Notes: a model not told the origin generated them from the letters alone. A DNA stretch of 64,000 nucleotides from Gallibacterium salpingitidis (GCF_001678495.1 NZ_JTJL01000013.1:1-64000), one strand, 5' to 3'; shown: positions 10,479 to 21,302, counted from the first letter of the stretch. Made by a program: numbers and translations.

Positions 10479-12035
10479 TCAGGTCACAGGCGCTGGATTA
10501 AATACGGATAATGCGTTATGTAAACCCCATTTATCTGACCAAGTGGTTTTACGTCCGCTAGCAACATCAAGAATATAATGGAATATTTCCCAACCCACAT
10601 CTTCAATAGTTGCCTCACCTGTTGCAATAGTTCCTGCATTGATATCCATTAAATCGAACCAACGATTTGCTAAATCACTGCGAGTAGCAACTTTAATCAC
10701 TGGTAATGCAGCTAAACCATAAGGTGTACCACGTCCAGTAGTGAATACTTGTACTGTAATACCAGACGCAAGTTGTTGAGTACCACAAACAAAGTCACTT
10801 GCTGGAGTTGCAGCATAAATTAGACCTTTTTTGGTTGGACGTTGGCCAGGCGATAATACTTCAACGATTGCGCTAGAACCGGATTTTGCAATTGAACCTA
10901 AAGCTTTTTCAACCACGTTAGCTAAACCACCTTTTTTATTTCCTGGTGATGGATTTGCACTGCGATCGGTTTTTCCCATATTGAGATAATCATCATACCA
11001 TTGCATCTCTTCTAATAGACGCTTACCGACTTCTTCATTAATTGCTCGAGGCGTTAATAAATGAATCGCATCACGTACTTCTGTTACTTCTGAGAACATT
11101 ACAGTAGCACCGCAACGTACTAATAAATCTGAAGCATAACCAACAGCAGGGTTGGCTGTAACACCAGAGAAAGCATCACTGCCACCGCATTGCATACCGA
11201 CTACTAAGTCAGATACAGAGCAAGTTTCACGTTTGCGTTGATTAAGTCTTTCCAAATGTTGTTTAGCCGTTTCAAGGATAGATTTAAGCATAGCTTGAAA
11301 GCCAACAAATTGTTCATCTTGTAAGCTAGTGATAGTGGCATCTTCTAGTGAGATTGGATAAACATCAGGAGTTCCTTCTAATAAACGGCTTGGTTGTAAT
11401 TTTTCGCAACCTAAACCAATTACCATAATTTCGCCACCAAAATTAGGGTTAAGTGCAATATTGTGAATAGTTCTGATTGGTACAATGGCAGCAGGAGCAT
11501 TGATCGCTACACCACAACCATAGAGGTGATTTAAACCAACAACACCATCTACATTAGGATAATGCGGCAACAATTCTTTTTCGATAATTTTCACAACATA
11601 ATCGACCACACCAGCAACACAATGAACGCTGGTGGTAATGCCTAGCATATTTTTGGTACCGACGCTGCCATCTTTATTACGATATCCTTCAAAAGTATAA
11701 CCTGTTAATGGTTCTAAATCAGGAGCTGGTCGAGTTGCAAGTGGTAGTGTTGCTAATGGCGGAGCTTTTGGTAACTCTACTAAAGATTCATCAATCCAGC
11801 TGCCTTTAGCAATATCTTTCACTGCATAACCAATAATTTCGCCATAGCGAATAATCGGAGATTGTTGAGGAATATCAGTGAGAGCTACTTTGTGGCCTTG
11901 TGGAATGTGTTCAACAAGTGTTAAACCATCAGGAAATTGTGTGCCAGCAGGCAGACCATTGCTATTGACGATAATAGCAACATTATCGGTAGTGTGCACT
12001 TTGATATATAGTGGTGCGGATTGGGCATTATTCAT
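10479..12035 (-). CDS. garD: Galactarate dehydratase GarD
   Basis: UxaA/GarD-family dehydratase converting meso-galactarate to 5-keto-4-deoxy-D-glucarate; iron-dependent in characterised relatives. 518 residues, near the size I recall for E. coli GarD (about 523). An N-terminal SAF-like domain (about 1-95) is followed by the catalytic part. Typical motifs are [12 protein letters not shown] near 120, NHLYGCG near 170, [11 protein letters not shown] near 280 and [14 protein letters not shown]. It is a single-gene unit opposite the garLRK-cdaR operon, with putative CdaR and CRP sites upstream. Confidence 0.95.
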   Translation of the reverse strand: MNNAQSAPLYIKVHTTDNVAIIVNSNGLPAGTQFPDGLTLVEHIPQGHKVALTDIPQQSPIIRYGEIIGYAVKDIAKGSWIDESLVELPKAPPLATLPLATRPAPDLEPLTGYTFEGYRNKDGSVGTKNMLGITTSVHCVAGVVDYVVKIIEKELLPHYPNVDGVVGLNHLYGCGVAINAPAAIVPIRTIHNIALNPNFGGEIMVIGLGCEKLQPSRLLEGTPDVYPISLEDATITSLQDEQFVGFQAMLKSILETAKQHLERLNQRKRETCSVSDLVVGMQCGGSDAFSGVTANPAVGYASDLLVRCGATVMFSEVTEVRDAIHLLTPRAINEEVGKRLLEEMQWYDDYLNMGKTDRSANPSPGNKKGGLANVVEKALGSIAKSGSSAIVEVLSPGQRPTKKGLIYAATPASDFVCGTQQLASGITVQVFTTGRGTPYGLAALPVIKVATRSDLANRWFDLMDINAGTIATGEATIEDVGWEIFHYILDVASGRKTTWSDKWGLHNALSVFNPAPVT

Positions 12036-12100
12036 AATAGATCACTCCATAGTTATTTTAATGTTGTACTACATTATAGAAAGAGAATAGAAAAATAAGA

Positions 12101-12116
12101 TTGTGCAAATGCCCAA
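12101..12116. promoter_or_regulatory. Putative CdaR operator before garD
   Basis: TTGTGCAAATGCCCAA, 66 bases upstream of the garD start, is imperfectly palindromic. It shares TTGTGCA-W-W-TGCC with the element at 5859-5874 in the gudP/garL region. Assignment to CdaR is by context only. Confidence 0.5.
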
Positions 12117-12163
12117 GTATCTCTGGTGAAAAAATAATATTTTACGGAAGATTAATGATAGTA

Positions 12164-12179
12164 CGTGATGACGATCACA
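12164..12179. promoter_or_regulatory. CRP-like site before garD
   Basis: CGTGATGACGATCACA matches TGTGA-N6-TCACA at nine of ten positions. It lies 129 bases upstream of garD and is paired with the CdaR-like element, as in the gudP/garL region. Confidence 0.65.
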
Positions 12180-12514
12180 AAATAGCAAAAAGACTAATAG
12201 TATTCAGTGCAATTGCAAAATAAAGGCATAGCAAAAAGGCAAAAATTAATAGAATGATTTGGGCGATAGCCTAAAGACAAGCCATTTAGAATCTTTTCAT
12301 AATGGTAAAAACAAAGGATAGACCAAGCTACCTATTAAGTGTGACAGTAGTCATAAAATAGACAATTTTAGAAAATTTTGTTATTTTGAAACTAATTTCA
12401 ACTATCTTTATTTCAAAAAATCTAATAAAATTTCTAAAATTAGTTAATAAATTGTGAAGTCCATTCGCTGATTTCACAGGTCTAATTTAACAGAACATGT
12501 TTTATCAGTCGCTT

Positions 12515-12538
12515 AATACTTTTGTTATTAAAAGTATT
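12515..12538. repeat. Inverted repeat in the aceE leader
   Basis: AATACTTTT and AAAAGTATT are perfect 9-bp arms around a 6-base spacer, 41 bases before the aceE start. It could be a regulator site or an mRNA leader hairpin. No regulator is assigned. Confidence 0.5.
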
Positions 12539-12579
12539 ACAGCATTTTGTCAACTTATAATACATAAAAGGAAGAACCC

Positions 12580-15243
12580 ATGTCGGATATGGTAAAAAAT
12601 GACGTGGATCCGATTGAAACCAACGATTGGTTGTTGGCAATCGATTCAGTGATTCGTGAAGAGGGTGTTGAACGAGCTCAATATATTATTGAACAACTTA
12701 TTCAACGTGCGAGAGCAAATAATGTTTCACTTCCTACTGGAATGACAACAGACTATATCAATACTATTCCTGTTAGCGAAGAGCCTAATTACCCAGGTAA
12801 TTTAGATCTTGAACGTCGTATTCGTGGTGCAGTTCGCTGGAATGCGATTATGGCAGTATTACGTGCCTCTAAGAAAGATCTTGAATTAGGCGGACATATG
12901 GCCTCTTTCCAATCTTCTGCGACTTTATATGAAGTTTGTTTCAATCATTTCTTCAAAGCTCGTAACGAGAAAAATGGCGGTGATTTAGTGTTCTTCCAAG
13001 GTCATATCGCACCAGGAATTTATGCGCGTGCATTTGTTGAAGGCCGTTTAACAGAAGAACAAATGGATAATTTCCGTCAAGAAGTTCATGGTAAAGGTTT
13101 ATCTTCTTACCCTCACCCAAGATTATTACCAGAATTCTGGCAATTCCCAACTGTATCAATGGGCTTAGGGCCATTGAATGCGATTTATCAAGCGCGTTTC
13201 TTAAAATATTTAAATAATCGTGGCTTAAAAGACACTACAGATCAAACTGTTTATGCGTTCTTAGGCGATGGTGAAATGGACGAAGTAGAATCACGTGGTG
13301 CGTTAGCGTTCGCTGCTCGTGAAAAATTAGATAACTTAATCTTCGTAATCAACTGTAACTTACAACGTCTTGATGGCCCAGTAACTGGTAACGGTAAGAT
13401 CATCCAAGAATTAGAAAGTAACTTTAACGGCGCAGGCTGGGAAGTTATTAAAGTTGTTTGGGGACGTCGTTGGGATCGCTTACTACAAAAAGATACTTCA
13501 GGTAAATTACTACAATTGATGATGGAAGTTGTTGATGGCGATTACCAAACAATGAAGTCAAAAGATGGTGCTTATGTTCGTGAACACTTCTTTGGCCGTT
13601 ACCCTGAAACAGCAGAATTAGTTAAAGATATGACAGACGATGAAATCTGGGCATTAAATCGTGGTGGTCATGATCCAGTTAAAGTATTCGCTGCATTAAA
13701 TAAAGCAAAACAAGTTAAAGATAAACCAGTTGTATTACTTGTTAAAACCATTAAAGGTTATGGTATGGGTGATGCAGCAGAAGGTAAAAATATCGCTCAC
13801 CAAGTTAAGAAAATGGATATGTCAGGCGTTAAACATGTTCGTGATCGTTTCAATATTCCAGTTTCTGATGCTGATATCGAAAAATTACCATACATTAAAT
13901 TTGAAGAAGGTTCAGAAGAGTACAAATATCTCCATGAACGTCGTCAAGCGTTACATGGTTATGTACCAACTCGTTTACCTCGTTTTACACAACAATTTGA
14001 TGTTCCTGCAATTGAAGAGTTTTCACAATTGTTTGAAGCACAATCTCGTCCAATTTCAACCACTATGGCGTTTGTGCGTACATTAAATGTGTTATTGAAA
14101 GATAAATCAATTGGTAAACACATTGTGCCAATTATTGCGGACGAAGCACGTACTTTCGGTATGGAAGGTCTATTCCGTCAAATTGGTATTTATAACCCAC
14201 ATGGTCAAAACTATATGCCTCAAGACCGCGAACAAGTGGCTTACTATCGTGAAGCTGTAGATGGTCAAGTGTTACAAGAAGGTATCAATGAACAAGGGGC
14301 AACTGCGTCTTGGTTAGCGGCTGCAACTTCATACAGCACCAATGATTTACCAATGATTCCATTCTTTGTGTACTACTCAATGTTTGGTTTCCAACGTGTT
14401 GGTGATTTAATGTGGTTAGCTGGTGACCAACGTGCAAGAGGCTTTATGATCGGCGGTACATCTGGTCGTACAACCTTAAATGGTGAAGGCTTACAACACG
14501 AAGATGGTCATAGCCATATTCAATCTTTAACTATTCCAAGTTGTGTATCTTATGATCCTGCGTTCGCATTCGAAGTACCAGTAATTATCCAAGATGGTGT
14601 ACGTCGTATGTATGGCCCAGATCAAGAAGATATTTACTATTACATCACAACCTTAAATGAAACTTACGATCAACCTGCAATGCCGAAAGGTGCAGAAGAA
14701 GGTATTCGTAAGGGTATCTATAAATTTGAAACTGTAACTGGTCAAGGTAAAGGCAAAGTTCAATTATTAGGTTCAGGTGCAATCCTTCGTCATGTTCGCG
14801 AAGCTGCTCAATTATTAGCAAATGACTTCGGTGTATCTTCTGATGTGTACAGCGTAACATCATTCACAGAGCTTGCGAGAGAAGGTAACGAAATCGAACG
14901 TTACAACACATTACACCCTGAAGCAGAAGCGAAAGTGCCTTATATCACTAAAGTGATGAATGATGTACCAGCGATTGCAGCAACAGATTATATGCGTCTA
15001 TTTGCGGATCAAGTACGTGCGTATGTTCCAGCAAGCAGCTATTTAGTATTAGGTACTGATGGTTTCGGTCGTTCAGATAGTCGTGAAAACTTACGTTCAC
15101 ACTTTGAAGTTGATGCGAAACATGTTGCTGTTGCAGCATTGGCTCAATTAGTCAAAGCAGGTACTTTAGATAAGAAAGTACTTGTAGAAGCGATTAGCAA
15201 ATATGGTATTGATGCAGATAAAGCATACTCTTTACACGCATAA
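12580..15243 (+). CDS. aceE: Pyruvate dehydrogenase E1 component AceE
   Basis: Homodimeric thiamine-diphosphate E1 of the pyruvate dehydrogenase complex, which decarboxylates pyruvate and passes the acetyl group to lipoyl-AceF. 887 residues, the same length as in E. coli. The ThDP-binding motif GDGEMDE starts near 230 and continues to the downstream NCNLQRLDGPV. The QEGINEQGA and GLQHEDGHSH segments are typical. AAAAGGAAGAACCCATG is the ribosome binding site. aceF follows after 31 bases. Confidence 0.97.
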   Translation: MSDMVKNDVDPIETNDWLLAIDSVIREEGVERAQYIIEQLIQRARANNVSLPTGMTTDYINTIPVSEEPNYPGNLDLERRIRGAVRWNAIMAVLRASKKDLELGGHMASFQSSATLYEVCFNHFFKARNEKNGGDLVFFQGHIAPGIYARAFVEGRLTEEQMDNFRQEVHGKGLSSYPHPRLLPEFWQFPTVSMGLGPLNAIYQARFLKYLNNRGLKDTTDQTVYAFLGDGEMDEVESRGALAFAAREKLDNLIFVINCNLQRLDGPVTGNGKIIQELESNFNGAGWEVIKVVWGRRWDRLLQKDTSGKLLQLMMEVVDGDYQTMKSKDGAYVREHFFGRYPETAELVKDMTDDEIWALNRGGHDPVKVFAALNKAKQVKDKPVVLLVKTIKGYGMGDAAEGKNIAHQVKKMDMSGVKHVRDRFNIPVSDADIEKLPYIKFEEGSEEYKYLHERRQALHGYVPTRLPRFTQQFDVPAIEEFSQLFEAQSRPISTTMAFVRTLNVLLKDKSIGKHIVPIIADEARTFGMEGLFRQIGIYNPHGQNYMPQDREQVAYYREAVDGQVLQEGINEQGATASWLAAATSYSTNDLPMIPFFVYYSMFGFQRVGDLMWLAGDQRARGFMIGGTSGRTTLNGEGLQHEDGHSHIQSLTIPSCVSYDPAFAFEVPVIIQDGVRRMYGPDQEDIYYYITTLNETYDQPAMPKGAEEGIRKGIYKFETVTGQGKGKVQLLGSGAILRHVREAAQLLANDFGVSSDVYSVTSFTELAREGNEIERYNTLHPEAEAKVPYITKVMNDVPAIAATDYMRLFADQVRAYVPASSYLVLGTDGFGRSDSRENLRSHFEVDAKHVAVAALAQLVKAGTLDKKVLVEAISKYGIDADKAYSLHA

Positions 15244-15274
15244 TTAACTGTAACAATCACAAGGATATAAAATC

Positions 15275-17161
15275 ATGTCAAAACAAATTCTTATACCTGA
15301 TATCGGCGGTGATGAAGTTACTGTAACAGAAGTTATGGTCAAAGTTGGTGACACTGTTGAAGTAGATCAAAGTGTAATCAATGTAGAAGGTGATAAGGCT
15401 TCAATGGAAGTTCCAGCGCCAGAAGCAGGTGTAATTAAAGAACTTTTAGTAAAAGTTGGTGATAAAGTTTCTACTGGTACACCAATGTTCGTATTAGAAG
15501 AAGCAGGTGCAGCAGCACCTGCCTCAGCGCCAGCAGCGGCGCCAGCGGCTGCACCGGCACCAAAAGCAGCGGCATCAGTTGTTGATGTTAATGTTCCTGA
15601 TATTGGTGGCGATGAAGTGAATGTTACTGAGATTATGGTGAGTGTTGGTGATAGCGTTACTGCAGAGCAATCACTTATTACTGTTGAAGGTGATAAAGCT
15701 TCAATGGAAGTACCGGCACCATTCGCAGGTGTAGTAAAAGAAATTTTAGTAAAATCAGGTGATAAAGTTTCAACTGGTTCATTGATTATGCGTTTTGAAG
15801 TCGCAGGCGCAGCACCAGCCGCTTCTGCTCCAGCAGTAGAAGCACCAGCAGCGGCACCTGCAGCAGCTGGCGGGGTACAAGATGTTAATGTACCTGATAT
15901 CGGTGGTGATGAAGTGAATGTTACTGAAATTATGGTGAAAGTAGGGGATAGCGTAAGCGAAGAGCAATCTCTTATCACTGTTGAAGGTGACAAAGCTTCA
16001 ATGGAAGTTCCTGCACCATTTGCTGGTGTAGTAAAAGAAATTTTAGTGAAATCAGGTGATAAAGTTTCTACTGGTTCATTAATTATGCGTTTTGAAGTCG
16101 CAGGCGCAGCGCCAGCAGCGGCTCCAGCTCCAGCACCACAAGCAGCAGCTCCGGCAGCAACACCTGCTCCTGCAGCAGCGGCAGCACCAGCAGCATCAAC
16201 TGAAGATGTTACTGCAAGTGCAAGTTTTGCACATGCAACACCAGTGGTACGTCGTTTAGCACGTGAATTTGGTGTGAACTTAGATAAAGTTAAAGGTACT
16301 GGTCGTAAAGGACGTATCTTAAAAGAAGACGTTCAAGCTTATGTGAAGAATGCGGTCAAGATCGCAGAATCTGGTGCAGCAGCTCCAGCAGCGGCAGCAG
16401 GTAATGCGGGCGCAGGTTTAGGCTTATTACCATGGCCGAAAGTTGATTTCAGCAAATTTGGTGAAACTGAAGAAGTTGAATTAAGTCGTATTAAGAAGAT
16501 CTCTGGTGCGAACTTACATCGTAACTGGGTAATGATTCCTCATGTTACTCAATGGGATAAAGCAGACATTACTGAATTAGAAAAATTCAGAAAAGAACAA
16601 AATGTACTTGCTGAAAAACAAAAACTTGATGTTAAAATTACTCCGCTTGTCTTTATTATGAAAGCTGTTGCGAAAGCATTGGAAGCATATCCAAACTTCA
16701 ATAGCTCAATTACTGAAGATGCACAGCGTTTAATCTTGAAGAAATACATCAACATTGGTGTGGCAGTAGATACACCAAATGGTTTAGTTGTACCTGTATT
16801 TAGAGATGTAAATAAGAAAGGGGTAATCGAGCTTTCTCGTGAACTTGCTGAAATTTCTAAGAAAGCACGTGCTGGTAAATTAACTGCATCTGATATGCAA
16901 GGTGGTTGTTTCACTATTTCAAGCCTAGGTGGTATTGGTGGTACTCACTTTACTCCGATTGTAAATGCGCCAGAAGTGGCAATTTTAGGGGTATCTAAGT
17001 CTGAAATGACACCAGTTTGGAATGGTAAAGAATTCACTCCACGTTTAATGTTGCCATTATCATTGTCTTACGATCACCGCGTGATTGATGGGGCAGATGG
17101 TGCACGCTTTATTACCTATATCAGTGGTGTGTTGTCGGATTTACGCCGCTTAGTCATGTAG
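15275..17161 (+). CDS. aceF: Pyruvate dehydrogenase E2 (dihydrolipoyl acetyltransferase) AceF
   Basis: Core acetyltransferase of the pyruvate dehydrogenase complex, 628 residues. Three lipoyl domains are seen, with predicted lipoylated lysines K41, K141 and K240 in EGDKASME, separated by Ala/Pro-rich linkers. A peripheral E1/E3-binding domain follows ([14 protein letters not shown], about 320-360). The catalytic domain ends in the active-site motif [15 protein letters not shown]. Lipoyl domains 2 and 3 are nearly identical in DNA as well as protein. It is cotranscribed with aceE, and a hairpin separates it from lpd. Confidence 0.97.
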   Translation: MSKQILIPDIGGDEVTVTEVMVKVGDTVEVDQSVINVEGDKASMEVPAPEAGVIKELLVKVGDKVSTGTPMFVLEEAGAAAPASAPAAAPAAAPAPKAAASVVDVNVPDIGGDEVNVTEIMVSVGDSVTAEQSLITVEGDKASMEVPAPFAGVVKEILVKSGDKVSTGSLIMRFEVAGAAPAASAPAVEAPAAAPAAAGGVQDVNVPDIGGDEVNVTEIMVKVGDSVSEEQSLITVEGDKASMEVPAPFAGVVKEILVKSGDKVSTGSLIMRFEVAGAAPAAAPAPAPQAAAPAATPAPAAAAAPAASTEDVTASASFAHATPVVRRLAREFGVNLDKVKGTGRKGRILKEDVQAYVKNAVKIAESGAAAPAAAAGNAGAGLGLLPWPKVDFSKFGETEEVELSRIKKISGANLHRNWVMIPHVTQWDKADITELEKFRKEQNVLAEKQKLDVKITPLVFIMKAVAKALEAYPNFNSSITEDAQRLILKKYINIGVAVDTPNGLVVPVFRDVNKKGVIELSRELAEISKKARAGKLTASDMQGGCFTISSLGGIGGTHFTPIVNAPEVAILGVSKSEMTPVWNGKEFTPRLMLPLSLSYDHRVIDGADGARFITYISGVLSDLRRLVM

Positions 17162-17171
17162 TAATGGAAGC

Positions 17172-17199
17172 AAAAGCCTGAGGATTCAGGCTTTTGTTA
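17172..17199 (+). terminator. Terminator-like hairpin between aceF and lpd
   Basis: AAAAGCCTGA and TCAGGCTTTT form a 10-bp stem with a GGAT loop, followed by GTTAC, so the T run is short. It may terminate some transcripts and lower lpd, or stabilise the aceEF mRNA 3' end. Confidence 0.6.
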
Positions 17200-17264
17200 C
17201 AAATTAAATTTAAAATACCGAATCTAACGATAAGATGTTAGAAAAGGGAAAAACGAGGCTTAAC

Positions 17265-18689
17265 ATGAATAAAGAAATTAAGACACAAGTGGTCGTATTA
17301 GGTGCTGGTCCTGCAGGATACTCTGCTGCATTCCGTTGTGCGGACTTAGGTTTAGAAACTGTAATTATTGAACGTTTCTCAACCTTAGGTGGGGTTTGTT
17401 TAAATGTTGGTTGTATCCCGTCTAAAGCATTATTGCATGTAGCTAAAGTCATTGAAGAAGCAAAATCTTTAGCACAACATGGTATTGTTTTTGGCGAACC
17501 AAAAACAGACATTGAAAAAATTCGTGGTTGGAAAGAGAAAGTAATTAGCCAATTAACTGGCGGTTTAGCTGGTATGGCGAAAATGCGTAAAGTTCAAATT
17601 GTTAATGGTTATGGTAAATTTGCTAGCGCCAACAGCATTATTGTTGCTGGTGAAGATGGCGAAACCAAAATTACCTTTGATAATGCGATTATTGCGGCAG
17701 GTTCTCGTCCAATTCAATTACCATTTATTCCACATGATGATCCGCGTGTTTGGGATTCTACTGATGCGTTGAAACTTAAAGAAGTTCCAGAAAAATTATT
17801 AATTATGGGCGGTGGTATCATCGGTCTTGAGATGGGAACTGTTTATCATGCACTTGGTTCACAAATTGATGTTGTGGAAATGTTTGATCAAGTGATTCCA
17901 GCTGCTGATAAAGATGTTGTGAAGATCTTTACTAAACGTATTGAGAAAAAATTCAACCTATTATTAGAAACTAAAGTAACTGCTGTTGAAGCAAAAGAAG
18001 ACGGTATTTATGTTTCTATGGAAGGTAAAGGTGCAAACGAAACTCGCCGTTATGATGCAGTGTTAGTGGCTATCGGTCGTACACCAAATGGTAAATTAAT
18101 TGATGCACATGTTGCTGGTGTGGAAGTAGATGAACGCGGCTTTATCCGTACAGATAAACAAATGCGTACAAACGTTCCTCATATCTTTGCTATCGGTGAT
18201 ATCGTTGGTCAGCCAATGTTAGCTCACAAAGGTGTTCACGAAGGTCACGTTGCTGCTGAAGTTATCGCAGGACAAAAACACTACTTCGATCCGAAAGTAA
18301 TTCCATCAATTGCTTATACTGAACCAGAAGTAGCTTGGGTTGGTAAAACTGAGAAAGAGTGTAAAGCAGAAGGTATTGCTTACGAAGTGGCAACTTTCCC
18401 ATGGGCAGCATCAGGTCGTGCAATCGCATCTGACTGTTCAGATGGTATGACTAAACTTATCTTTGATAAGAATACTCATCGTGTGATTGGTGGTGCAATT
18501 GTTGGTACTAACGGTGGTGAATTGTTAGGTGAAATCGGTTTAGCGATTGAAATGGGCTGTGATGCTGAAGACTTAGCATTAACTATCCATGCTCACCCAA
18601 CCTTACATGAATCAGTTGGTCTTGCTGCAGAAGTATTTGAAGGTACTGTAACTGACTTACCAAACGCAAAAGCGAAAAAGAAAAAATAA
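17265..18689 (+). CDS. lpd: Dihydrolipoamide dehydrogenase Lpd
   Basis: FAD-dependent E3 shared by the pyruvate and 2-oxoglutarate dehydrogenase complexes, reoxidising dihydrolipoamide with NAD+. I start it at the ATG at 17265 (474 residues, E. coli length) because GAGG lies just upstream; an in-frame ATG at 17235 would add ten residues without a good ribosome binding site. GAGPAGYSAAFR binds FAD, GGVCLNVGCIPSK holds the redox-active cysteine pair, GGGIIGLEMG binds NAD, and HAHPTLHES contains the C-terminal catalytic histidine. Confidence 0.96.
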   Translation: MNKEIKTQVVVLGAGPAGYSAAFRCADLGLETVIIERFSTLGGVCLNVGCIPSKALLHVAKVIEEAKSLAQHGIVFGEPKTDIEKIRGWKEKVISQLTGGLAGMAKMRKVQIVNGYGKFASANSIIVAGEDGETKITFDNAIIAAGSRPIQLPFIPHDDPRVWDSTDALKLKEVPEKLLIMGGGIIGLEMGTVYHALGSQIDVVEMFDQVIPAADKDVVKIFTKRIEKKFNLLLETKVTAVEAKEDGIYVSMEGKGANETRRYDAVLVAIGRTPNGKLIDAHVAGVEVDERGFIRTDKQMRTNVPHIFAIGDIVGQPMLAHKGVHEGHVAAEVIAGQKHYFDPKVIPSIAYTEPEVAWVGKTEKECKAEGIAYEVATFPWAASGRAIASDCSDGMTKLIFDKNTHRVIGGAIVGTNGGELLGEIGLAIEMGCDAEDLALTIHAHPTLHESVGLAAEVFEGTVTDLPNAKAKKKK

Positions 18690-18729
18690 TTTGTTAGCAA
18701 ATTAGTTTTTTCGTAATACAATCTAAAAG

Positions 18730-18765
18730 TCTGCACTTTAGCGAAAGTTGGAGTGCAGATTTTTT
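18730..18765 (+). terminator. Terminator of aceEF-lpd
   Basis: TCTGCACT and AGTGCAGA form the base of a hairpin, with an inner TTAGCGAAAG loop region, directly followed by six T residues. It lies 41 bases after the lpd stop. Confidence 0.8.
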
Positions 18766-18795
18766 ACTTATTTCTCGCGAAAATGAAGTAGAGCT

Positions 18796-18823
18796 CTTGA
18801 GATTAACAAAAGCTCCCCCATAT
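18796..18823 (+). promoter_or_regulatory. Heat-shock (sigma-32) promoter of lon
   Basis: CTTGAG (18796-18801), a 14-base spacer, and CCCCATAT (18816-18823) closely match the sigma-32 consensus CTTGAA-N13/14-CCCCATNT. It lies 38 bases before the lon start, so lon should be induced by heat and protein-folding stress. Confidence 0.85.
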
Positions 18824-18860
18824 ACCTCGAATTCCGTGCAATAGACAAGAGAAGAAGAAT

Positions 18861-21263
18861 ATGAATAAAGAATTATCAGATACAAAACAAATTCCTGTCT
18901 TACCATTACGAGATGTCGTTGTTTTCCCTCATATTGTGATGCCACTTTATGTTGGACGAGCAAAATCAATTCGTAGTCTCGATGAGGCAATGGAAAGTGG
19001 TAGAGATGTTTTACTTGTTACGCAAAAAGAAGCAAATCTAGAAGAACCAAGAGCAGAGGATATTTATCAAGTTGGTACCATTGCAACTATATTGCAATTA
19101 TTGAAATTACCAGATGGTACAGTAAAAGTTTTAGTTGAAGGGAAAAGCAGAGCGAAGATTGAACATTTTGCAGATGATGAATACTTTTCTGCGTTAGTGA
19201 CTGAAATTCCAGAAATTATTGACAACCAACAAGAGTTAAATGTTATCCAAAATACGGTGTTAACCGAATTAGACAAATTCTCAACACAGCAACACAATAA
19301 GATGAAACCGGAAGTGTTAGCCGCGTTAAAAGATATTGATGCGCCAGAGAAATTGTCTGATACCTTAGCAGGTAATATGCCGTTAAGTATTGAGAAAAAA
19401 CAAAGCTTATTGGAAGAGGCTGATGTTCTAAAACGTTTTGAAGCGTTGATCGGGTTAATTCAAACTGAAATGGAAATTAACAGTATTGATAAGAAAATCC
19501 GCGATCGTGTAAAGAAACAAATGGAGAAAAATCAACGCGATTATTACCTCAATGAGCAAATTAAAGCAATTCAAAAAGAGCTTGGTGAAGTAGAAGGCGT
19601 TGAAAATGAAATTCAGCAATTAAAGAAAAAAATTGCTGATGCCAAAATGCCAAAAGCCGTTGAAGAAAAAGCAGAAGCAGAATTACAAAAATTAAAGATG
19701 ATGTCACCAATGTCAGCAGAAGCGACAGTAGTACGCAGTTACATTGACTGGATGGTGCAAGTGCCATGGCATAAGCGCACCAAAGTGAAAAAAGATTTAA
19801 AACAAGCAGAAGAAGTTTTAAATAATGATCATTATGGTTTAGAGCGTGTTAAAGAGCGTATTTTGGAATATTTAGCGGTACAAACTCGTACCAATCAAAT
19901 GCGCGGGCCGATTTTGTGTCTAGTTGGACCTCCAGGGGTAGGTAAAACTTCATTAGGACAATCTATCGCTCAGGCTACTGGTCGTAAGTATGTGCGTATG
20001 GCGCTAGGTGGGGTACGTGATGAAGCGGAAATTCGTGGGCATCGTCGTACTTATATCGGAGCATTACCGGGTAAACTTATTCAAAATATGGCAAAAGTAG
20101 GCGTAAAAAATCCGCTCTTCTTGCTAGATGAAATTGATAAGTTGGGTGCGGATATGCGTGGTGACCCGGCGTCTGCATTATTGGAAGTGTTAGATCCAGA
20201 ACAAAATAATACCTTCAGCGATCACTATCTTGAAGTGGATTATGATCTTTCTGATGTAATGTTTGTAGCTACCTCAAACTCAATGAATATTCCTGGTCCA
20301 TTGCTTGACCGTATGGAAGTTATTCGTCTTTCTGGTTATACCGAAGATGAAAAATTAAATATTGCTACTCGCCATTTATTGAAGAAACAAATTGAACGTA
20401 ATGGTTTGAAAGAGAAAGAATTAGTTCTTAAAGAAGAAGCTATTCTGGACATTATTCGCTATTACACTCGTGAAGCTGGTGTGCGTAGTTTGGAACGTGA
20501 AATTTCCAAAATTTGTCGTAAAGCAGTGAAGAATTTGTTGCTTGATAAGAGTTTGAAACAAGTTGTTGTTGATAGCAGTAATCTACACGATTACCTAGGC
20601 GTTAGACGTTTTGAATATGGTAAGGCAGATAACCAAAATCGTATTGGTGAAGTGACTGGATTAGCTTGGACAGAAGTGGGTGGTGATTTATTAACAATTG
20701 AATCAGCTTCAGTATCAGGTAAAGGTAAACTTAACTACACTGGTTCGCTTGGTGATGTCATGAAAGAGTCTATCCAAGCTGCAATGACAGTGGTGCGTGC
20801 AAGAGCGGAACAATTAGGCATTAGTCCTGATTTCTACGAAAAACGTGATATTCATATTCACGTACCAGAAGGAGCAACACCAAAAGATGGTCCAAGTGCG
20901 GGGATTGCAATGTGTACCGCGTTAGTTTCTTGCTTAACAGGTAATCCGGTTCGAGCTGATGTAGCGATGACAGGCGAAATTACCTTACGTGGTAAAGTGT
21001 TACCAATTGGTGGTCTAAAAGAAAAATTATTAGCTGCGCATCGTGGTGGCATTAAACGAGTCTTGATTCCGAAAGATAATGTGAAAGATCTAGAGGAAAT
21101 TCCAGAAAATGCGAAAGCAGCTTTGGATATTCGTCCAGTTGAAACGATTGATGAAGTGTTAGCTTTGGCGTTGGAAAAACCACCGGTGGGAATCGAGGTT
21201 ATTAAGGATCTTGCCAAACCAAAGAAGCGTACCACTAAAAGTGTTACCTCAACGGTTAATTAA
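18861..21263 (+). CDS. lon: ATP-dependent protease Lon
   Basis: Cytoplasmic AAA+ serine protease that degrades misfolded and regulatory proteins. 800 residues, slightly longer than E. coli Lon. The N-terminal substrate-binding LON domain (about 1-200) is followed by a coiled-coil linker. The Walker A motif is [11 protein letters not shown] near 355 and Walker B is [11 protein letters not shown]. The C-terminal protease domain has the catalytic Ser in [10 protein letters not shown] and the catalytic Lys in [15 protein letters not shown] sigma-32-type promoter lies upstream. The hupB gene often found between lon and ppiD is absent. Confidence 0.97.
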   Translation: MNKELSDTKQIPVLPLRDVVVFPHIVMPLYVGRAKSIRSLDEAMESGRDVLLVTQKEANLEEPRAEDIYQVGTIATILQLLKLPDGTVKVLVEGKSRAKIEHFADDEYFSALVTEIPEIIDNQQELNVIQNTVLTELDKFSTQQHNKMKPEVLAALKDIDAPEKLSDTLAGNMPLSIEKKQSLLEEADVLKRFEALIGLIQTEMEINSIDKKIRDRVKKQMEKNQRDYYLNEQIKAIQKELGEVEGVENEIQQLKKKIADAKMPKAVEEKAEAELQKLKMMSPMSAEATVVRSYIDWMVQVPWHKRTKVKKDLKQAEEVLNNDHYGLERVKERILEYLAVQTRTNQMRGPILCLVGPPGVGKTSLGQSIAQATGRKYVRMALGGVRDEAEIRGHRRTYIGALPGKLIQNMAKVGVKNPLFLLDEIDKLGADMRGDPASALLEVLDPEQNNTFSDHYLEVDYDLSDVMFVATSNSMNIPGPLLDRMEVIRLSGYTEDEKLNIATRHLLKKQIERNGLKEKELVLKEEAILDIIRYYTREAGVRSLEREISKICRKAVKNLLLDKSLKQVVVDSSNLHDYLGVRRFEYGKADNQNRIGEVTGLAWTEVGGDLLTIESASVSGKGKLNYTGSLGDVMKESIQAAMTVVRARAEQLGISPDFYEKRDIHIHVPEGATPKDGPSAGIAMCTALVSCLTGNPVRADVAMTGEITLRGKVLPIGGLKEKLLAAHRGGIKRVLIPKDNVKDLEEIPENAKAALDIRPVETIDEVLALALEKPPVGIEVIKDLAKPKKRTTKSVTSTVN

Positions 21264-21268
21264 ATGAC

Positions 21269-21302
21269 AAAAAGCTGGTTGAAATAAAGCAACCAGCTTT
21301 TT
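21269..21302 (+). terminator. Terminator of lon
   Basis: AAAAAGCTGGTTG and CAACCAGCTTTTT form a 13-bp stem whose 3' arm carries the T run. It starts six bases after the lon stop, so ppiD is transcribed separately; TATAAT at 21331-21336 may be its -10 box. Confidence 0.85.

Larger units (their letters stand above)
12036..12579. promoter_or_regulatory. Divergent garD / aceE control region
   Basis: 544 bases with no convincing gene. The garD side holds the putative CdaR element (12101-12116) and a CRP-like palindrome (12164-12179). The aceE side is very AT-rich and ends in a perfect inverted repeat (12515-12538) and a GGAAGAA ribosome binding site. No pdhR-like gene is present in front of aceE. 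Confidence 0.7.

Noticed and set aside
15367-15993. Long open frame antisense to aceF (208 codons)
   Set aside because: It mirrors the Ala/Pro-rich lipoyl linkers of aceF, repeats with them, and has no ribosome binding site or recognisable protein character.
20888-20905. Haemophilus-type DNA uptake signal (AAGTGCGGT)
   Set aside because: AAGTGCGGG at about 20895 and ACCGCACAA near 35442 each miss one base. I did not notice an exact copy, though I could not search exhaustively.
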